A DNA stretch of 64,000 nt. Source: Arthrobacter ramosus. GTDB taxonomy: Bacteria; Actinomycetota; Actinomycetes; Actinomycetales; Micrococcaceae. Below, piece after piece: positions 59,938-64,000 of this stretch (positions are counted from its first letter, which is position 1; every line of letters starts with the position of its first letter). The stretch spans positions 248,001-312,000 of the forward strand of contig NZ_BAAAWN010000001.1 of NCBI RefSeq assembly GCF_039535095.1, written 5' to 3'. The position numbers and the translations under genes are program-made. The notes beneath the pieces were generated by a model. It was not told the origin of the DNA. It saw only the letters and a program-made list of their open reading frames with translations, and ran no database searches.

Positions 59938-60714
59938 CTAGTGGATGTGGCTTCCACCATTGATGTCGATGGTGGTGCCTGTGAGGTAGGCGGATTCCTC
60001 GGAAGAAAGGAACATGATGACGGCGGCGACTTCCTCGGTGGTGGCGTTGCGGCCCAGCGGGATGCCGGCGTTGATGGCGGCTTCCTGCTCGTCGGTGCTG
60101 CCGACGCGGATGTTGGTGTCCACGGCGCCCGGAGTAATGGCGTTCACGGTGACGCCGGTGGCGCCGATTTCGCGTGCCAACGCCTTGGTGAAGCCGAGGA
60201 TGGCTGCCTTCGCGGCGGAGTAGGGGACCTTGCCGAAGACGCCGCCGCCGCGCTGGGCGGAGACGGAGGACATGTTGACGATGCGGCCCCAGCCGCAGGC
60301 GATCATGTCCGGCAGGAAGGCCTTGGTCACCAGGTAGGTGCCGGTCGCGTTCACGTCCATGATCTTGTGCCAGAGTTCCAGCGTGGTTTCGAGGAACGGC
60401 ACAGGAGACGTGATCCCGGCGATGTTGGCCAAGGCGCCGACGGCGGGAAGGGTGCCTGCGCTGATTTCGGCGGCGACTGCGTTGTACGCCGCGTTGACGG
60501 AAGCTTCGTTGGCGACGTCGATCTCGTAACCGAACGCAGGGACGTTGAACTGATTGCCGATTTCCGCTGCGAGCTTGGCGGACTTCTCGCCGTCGAGGTC
60601 CAGGATCACCACGGCCCAGCCGTTACTGGCGTAGCGGCGTGCGGTGGTGATGCCGATGCCCCGGTCCGAGGTTGCCCCGGTGAGGACGGCGGTGCGCTGG
60701 ATGGTGGTGGTCAT
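59938..60714 (-). CDS. Short-chain dehydrogenase/reductase (sugar or polyol dehydrogenase)
   Basis: A 258-residue classical SDR with cofactor motif TGATSDRGIG (12-21), NIAG (97-100), catalytic Ser150, Tyr165 and Lys169 (YSAAK), and C-terminal GTTIDINGGSHIH. Asp39 after the second strand (ILDLDG) favours NAD(H). It is the second gene in the operon and may oxidise a polyol to the ketose that the DhaK-type kinase phosphorylates. The ATG follows AAGGGGC. Confidence 0.87.
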   Translation of the reverse strand: MTTTIQRTAVLTGATSDRGIGITTARRYASNGWAVVILDLDGEKSAKLAAEIGNQFNVPAFGYEIDVANEASVNAAYNAVAAEISAGTLPAVGALANIAGITSPVPFLETTLELWHKIMDVNATGTYLVTKAFLPDMIACGWGRIVNMSSVSAQRGGGVFGKVPYSAAKAAILGFTKALAREIGATGVTVNAITPGAVDTNIRVGSTDEQEAAINAGIPLGRNATTEEVAAVIMFLSSEESAYLTGTTIDINGGSHIH

Positions 60715-60743
60715 GATGCCCCTTGGGTTTGTTGTTGTGAAAG

Positions 60744-61568
60744 TCAGATGAGGTCTGTGATGAAGCTGGCGGCTTTGGCGGCCGCTGCAGGGCGTTCGTC
60801 GTGGGTGACGTCGCGGGTTTCGAGCTCGAGCGAGAAATGGCCGCTGTAGCCGGTGGCTGCCAGCGAGCTGAGTCCGGCAGCAAAGTCCGCCTGGCCGTTT
60901 CCGATGCTGAGGTTGATGTTGCCCGGTACCGCGTCCCGTAGGTGGACGTGCGCGATCCGGCCGCGATGGCGTTCGATGTACTCGAGCGGGTCGTCGCCCG
61001 CGGCGACGATGTGGCTGAAGTCCATGACAATCCCGACGTCGGAGCCCGCCAGCCGCGCGGCCAGCTGTTCGGCGCGCTCCAGGTTCCAGCAGAACCGGAG
61101 GAAGTGCAGGGATTCGGTCCAGAGTTCGACGCCGAACTCCGCCGCGCGCTGTCCGGCACCAATGAGCTGCGTTGCGATGGTGTCCAGGTCCTCATCGAGG
61201 CTGCGGACCGGATCGTGTCCCAAGGCGCCGCAGGGGAGGACCAGGGCCTTAGCGCCGGTGTTGGCGGTAAGGGTGAGGAGCGCATCAAGGTGACTTTGGC
61301 GTGCGGCGCGCTGGCCGGCGTCGAGAACTGCATTGAGGTCTCCTACATCGCCGTTGACCGAGCGGACCCGCAACCCAGAGGCGGCGACCTCCGCAGTCAC
61401 GGCCGCGACGGCGTCGGAATCAAGCTCATAGGGAACGTGGTCGCAGACGCCCGGCAGTGCGCCGAGGTCGACTTCCTCAAAACCCGCGCCATTGATGGTG
61501 CGCAATGCCGTGGGTAGATCCTGGTGCCGGAAGCTGATGGACGAGCAACCGAGTCGGGAGTTGAACAT
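60744..61568 (-). CDS. Sugar phosphate isomerase/epimerase (AP-endonuclease-2-like TIM barrel)
   Basis: A 274-residue metal-dependent TIM-barrel protein of the xylose-isomerase-like group. Probable metal ligands are Glu in ELWTESLHFL (about 152), Asp/His in GIVMDFSHIV (about 184-187), His in AHVHLRDAV (about 211) and Glu in SLELET (about 250). Relatives are ketose epimerases (tagatose/erythrulose-P), hydroxypyruvate isomerase and apiose isomerase. It heads the leftward operon; the ATG follows GGAGGAAACGAAG. Confidence 0.87.
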   Translation of the reverse strand: MFNSRLGCSSISFRHQDLPTALRTINGAGFEEVDLGALPGVCDHVPYELDSDAVAAVTAEVAASGLRVRSVNGDVGDLNAVLDAGQRAARQSHLDALLTLTANTGAKALVLPCGALGHDPVRSLDEDLDTIATQLIGAGQRAAEFGVELWTESLHFLRFCWNLERAEQLAARLAGSDVGIVMDFSHIVAAGDDPLEYIERHRGRIAHVHLRDAVPGNINLSIGNGQADFAAGLSSLAATGYSGHFSLELETRDVTHDERPAAAAKAASFITDLI

Positions 61569-61629
61569 CTTCGTTTCCTCCAGTCGTGCCCGAAGGCAGT
61601 AGTGATGGGAACCACAGTAGCTAGGTTAA

Positions 61630-61666
61630 CTGTCAACAGTCAACCCTTGAAGTTGACTGTTGACAG
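61630..61666. promoter_or_regulatory. Operator pair S1/S2, perfect 15-bp inverted repeat
   Basis: CTGTCAACAGTCAAC (61630-61644) and its exact complement (61652-61666) flank 7 nt, in the divergent promoter region between the TIM-barrel gene and the MHS transporter gene. The repeat TTGAC-N2-TTGAC within each arm suggests a GntR-type regulator. Confidence 0.72.
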
Positions 61667-61700
61667 GCGTAGATGATGCAGGTCACACTGGCATATCATG

Positions 61701-61714
61701 TGTTAACAGTCGAC
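61701..61714. promoter_or_regulatory. Operator S3, third copy
   Basis: TGTTAACAGTCGAC matches the S1/S2 core TGTCAACAGTCAAC at 12 of 14. It lies 48-61 nt before the transporter start, so both divergent promoters carry copies. Confidence 0.62.
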
Positions 61715-61761
61715 AGTGCTGAAGTGCCTAGCCTCAGTCGCTCTTCGAAAGGGATTCACCA

Positions 61762-63099
61762 ATGAGCAAAGAAGCTCTGACCATGCGCGGTCCGGTCCAC
61801 GGCACCAAGGACGCAAGGCGCGTCGCCATCGGTTCCGGCGTGGGCGCAGTCATCGAAACCTATGACTTCATCGGTTTCGGCACCGCGGCTGCCCTGTACT
61901 TCGGAACGGCATTCTTCCCCACGGGCGATCCCGTGACCGGTACCCTTGCTGCTTTCGCGACGCTCGGCGTCGGCTTCGCTGCCCGTCCCATCGGCGGCAT
62001 CATCGGCGGCCACCTGGGCGACAAGCTGGGACGCAAGCCGGTCCTCGTCGCTTCCCTCATCCTGATGGGCGTGGCCACCTTCCTGATCGGCCTTCTTCCC
62101 ACGTACAGCCAGGTGGGCCTCTTGGCGCCGGCGCTGCTCGTGTTCGTCCGCATCGTCCAAGGCCTGGCCTTCGGAGCCGAGTGGGGCGGCGCCATCCTGA
62201 TGAGCTACGAGCACGCACCGTGGAAATCCAAGGGGAAGTACACGGGCATCGTCCAGGCCGGATTCCCCGTGGGTCTCCTGCTCGCCAACCTGACGTTCCT
62301 TGTCAGTGTCCAGCTTGGCGGCGAACTCGCCTGGCGTATTCCATTCCTCGCCAGCATGGTCTTGGTTGTTGTGGGCTTGATCATCCGCTCCAAGGTCCCG
62401 GAATCCCCGGTCTTCGACGAGGTCAAGGAGAGCGGCGCAATCGTGAAGTCACCCATCGTGGAGGTCCTGAAGACCGACTGGCGCAACATCGTCAAGGGAA
62501 TCGGCCTCCGCATTGCCGAGACCGCAGGCTACGCCGTCTCCATCACGTACATGATTTCCTACCTGAACAGCCAGCACTTGGCAGACAAGACCCAGACCCT
62601 GGTGGCCCTCTGCATCGCTTCGGCCATCGGCATCTTCGCAACCCAGGCCTGGGCGCGGCTGACGGACAGGATCGGACGGCGTCCCGTCTACATCTGGTCC
62701 TGCGCCTTTGCGGTCCTCTTTGCCATTCCGATGTTCCTGCTGGTCAACACCGGTTTGTTCATCTTCATCATCGCCACGATCGCCGTCTCCTACGGCGTCT
62801 GCCAGAACTCCCTCGCCGGCGCCCAAGGCGCCTGGTTCCCCGAGCTCTTCCAGGCGAAAACCCGCGCTTCGGGAGCGTCGCTGGCCTACCAGATCTCGGC
62901 CACGATCTCCGGCTTTACCCCCTTCATCACCACCCTGCTCTTCGTCGCCATGGGATGGATGGGCCCGGCATTGCTCTTCGGCCTGTACGCAGCCATCGGT
63001 CTCTGGGCAGCTTTGGTTACCCGTGAAACCTGGGGCAAGCGGGAGCGCCAGTTGGCCGATGAGGCCACCAAAAGCACTCCCCAGTCGGTGAATGCCTAA
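61762..63099 (+). CDS. MFS transporter, metabolite:H+ symporter (MHS) family
   Basis: A 445-residue, 12-helix MFS carrier of the MHS (ShiA/ProP/KgtP) branch. The conserved RRVAIGSGVGAVIETYDFIGFGTAAAL helix 1, the GGHLGDKLGRKPVL loop (about 83-96), and ILMSYEHAPWKSKGKYTGIVQAGFPVGLLLAN are visible. It most likely imports the substrate of the adjoining sugar/polyol pathway, though MHS carriers more usually move carboxylates. The ATG follows AAAGGGA. Its stop overlaps the transketolase start (TAATG). Confidence 0.88.
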   Translation: MSKEALTMRGPVHGTKDARRVAIGSGVGAVIETYDFIGFGTAAALYFGTAFFPTGDPVTGTLAAFATLGVGFAARPIGGIIGGHLGDKLGRKPVLVASLILMGVATFLIGLLPTYSQVGLLAPALLVFVRIVQGLAFGAEWGGAILMSYEHAPWKSKGKYTGIVQAGFPVGLLLANLTFLVSVQLGGELAWRIPFLASMVLVVVGLIIRSKVPESPVFDEVKESGAIVKSPIVEVLKTDWRNIVKGIGLRIAETAGYAVSITYMISYLNSQHLADKTQTLVALCIASAIGIFATQAWARLTDRIGRRPVYIWSCAFAVLFAIPMFLLVNTGLFIFIIATIAVSYGVCQNSLAGAQGAWFPELFQAKTRASGASLAYQISATISGFTPFITTLLFVAMGWMGPALLFGLYAAIGLWAALVTRETWGKRERQLADEATKSTPQSVNA

Positions 63100-63998
63100 T
63101 GACGGTGGCGCAGGACCAAAAAACGGCAGGACGAATCGGAGAAACCGCGATGGACCGCATCGAACGCGTGGGCGCAGCCGCTACCCGGATCCGGCACCAC
63201 GCCCTCAACATGGGAGAAGTCCAGGGGCAGGGCTACGTTGGCCAGGCACTCGGCGCAGCGGACATGCTCGCCGCGGTCTATGCGGACCAGCTCCGCTACC
63301 GTGCCAATGATCCCGAGTGGGAGGGCCGGGACCGTTTCCTGCTCTCCACGGGCCACTACGCTATCGGGCACTACGCAGCACTGGCCGAGGCCGGAATCAT
63401 TCCCGTGGAGGAACTCGAAAGCTACGGTTCGGACGATTCCCGCCTCCCCATGTCCGGGATGTCGACGTACACGCCGGGCATGGAAATCTCCGGTGGGTCG
63501 CTTGGCCACGGGCTCTCCATCGCCGTCGGAATTGCCCTTGGCCTCCGGCATCAGGGCTCCAGTGCGAGGGTGTACAACTTCCTCTCCGACGGAGAACTGG
63601 ACGAAGGGTCCACCTGGGAAGCCGCCATGGGCGCGCGCCACCATCAGTTGGGAAATCTGACTGCCATGGTGGACATCAACGCCCTGCAGGCGGATGGCAA
63701 GACAGACACGGTCCTCCGGACCGAACCCGTGACGGAGAAGTGGGAAGCCTTCGGCTGGTACACGCAGCGGGTGGACGGGAACGACGTCGGTGCGTTGCTG
63801 GCGGCGTTCGACAACGCGGCCACCCAGGCCGCCGCCGTCGGGCGTCCTTCCGTCATCTTGTGCGATACGACGGTGGGGCGCGGCGTGCCGCTGCTCGAGG
63901 AACGTGAAAAGGCGCACTTCATGCGCATCGAAGAACACGAATGGCAGCTCTGCCGCAAGCAACTGACCGCAGGATCCAACGGGAAGGCCGGCCGATGA
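63099..63998 (+). CDS. Transketolase, N-terminal (ThDP-binding) subunit
   Basis: A 299-residue subunit of a split transketolase. It has the ThDP-Mg motif region FLSDGELDEGSTWEAAMGARHHQLGNLTAMVDIN (about 164-197), substrate/cofactor histidines in STGHYAIGHYA and GGSLGHGLS, and the RYRANDPEWEGRDRFLLS start. Split transketolases with similar TktA-N/TktB-C genes occur in pathways for ketoses, for example apulose-4-phosphate transketolase. The second subunit begins at the window edge, overlapping this stop by 4 bp. Confidence 0.88.
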   Translation: MTVAQDQKTAGRIGETAMDRIERVGAAATRIRHHALNMGEVQGQGYVGQALGAADMLAAVYADQLRYRANDPEWEGRDRFLLSTGHYAIGHYAALAEAGIIPVEELESYGSDDSRLPMSGMSTYTPGMEISGGSLGHGLSIAVGIALGLRHQGSSARVYNFLSDGELDEGSTWEAAMGARHHQLGNLTAMVDINALQADGKTDTVLRTEPVTEKWEAFGWYTQRVDGNDVGALLAAFDNAATQAAAVGRPSVILCDTTVGRGVPLLEEREKAHFMRIEEHEWQLCRKQLTAGSNGKAGR

Positions 63999-64000
63999 GC
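63995..64000 (+). CDS. Probable transketolase C-terminal subunit (only first two codons visible)
   Basis: ATGAGC at the right edge overlaps the N-terminal subunit's stop (ATGA) after GGGAAGGCCGGCCG. A C-terminal transketolase subunit is expected here from the pairing of such genes, but only two codons are in the window. Confidence 0.4.

Overview
The window looks like a chromosomal segment of a high-GC actinobacterium, most likely Micrococcaceae of the Arthrobacter / Paenarthrobacter / Pseudarthrobacter type. The evidence is the very high third-position GC, frequent GTG/TTG starts, leaderless-looking starts (a -10-like hexamer about 6 nt before the start codon), a DUF222/HNH '13E12'-type gene, a DUF3311-MctP pair, and stacked catabolic operons each with its own regulator. 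I see no rRNA, tRNA, CRISPR array, phage or complete insertion sequence. The genus is inferred from gene content only.

Layout. 1-2.8 kb: a C4-dicarboxylate carrier (cut by the window edge), tartrate/D-malate dehydrogenase and a LysR regulator with two matching 15-bp boxes. 2.9-13 kb: mixed housekeeping and accessory genes, namely DUF222/HNH, a frameshifted homocysteine methyltransferase, MctP with DUF3311, DUF6221, an ammonium transporter, a GATase, an ABM monooxygenase, a beta-lactamase-fold lipoprotein-like hydrolase and a proline-rich secreted protein. 13-23.3 kb: a histidine utilisation locus. iclR, an OpuC/HutXWV-type ABC importer, hutU and a HutH-family gene run left; an M20 amidohydrolase and hutF run right. 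The HutH-family protein has lost the Ala-Ser-Gly cofactor triad, and hutI and hutG are not in the window. 23.3-31.4 kb: an aldolase remnant beside a 98-bp palindromic element, then an operon for a cyclic ureide- or hydantoin-like compound (NCS1 permease, hydantoinase/oxoprolinase, two DUF917 proteins, PucR regulator, Asp/Glu racemase).

31.6-39 kb: an RpiR-controlled ABC importer (ATPase, binding protein, two permeases) whose operon also encodes a protein-tyrosine-phosphatase-like enzyme and a metallophosphoesterase. A perfect 28-bp palindrome precedes it. 39-46.7 kb: an orphan HATPase protein, an alpha/beta hydrolase, a heterodimeric ABC exporter, a DUF559-like protein with the second copy of the 98-bp element behind it, and an ArsR-SRPBCC pair with an operator lying on the start codon. 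46.8-56.5 kb: a LacI-controlled glycan operon (binding protein, two permeases, GH130 phosphorylase, large secreted protein, second GH130-like protein, BadF/NAGK-type kinase). It fits uptake and phosphorolysis of mannosides, perhaps Man-GlcNAc. 56.7-64 kb: a DJ-1/PfpI protein, then two divergent operons around three copies of one operator: TIM-barrel isomerase, SDR, DhaK-DhaL kinase and RpiB-type isomerase on one side; MHS-family transporter and a split transketolase on the other. Together they suggest catabolism of a C4 polyol/ketose or of a branched pentose such as apiose.

The strongest leads are the HutH-like protein without an MIO triad, the two equal-length 98-bp palindromic elements, the DUF917/hydantoinase operon, the split-transketolase sugar cluster, and several shared operators that link regulators to targets.
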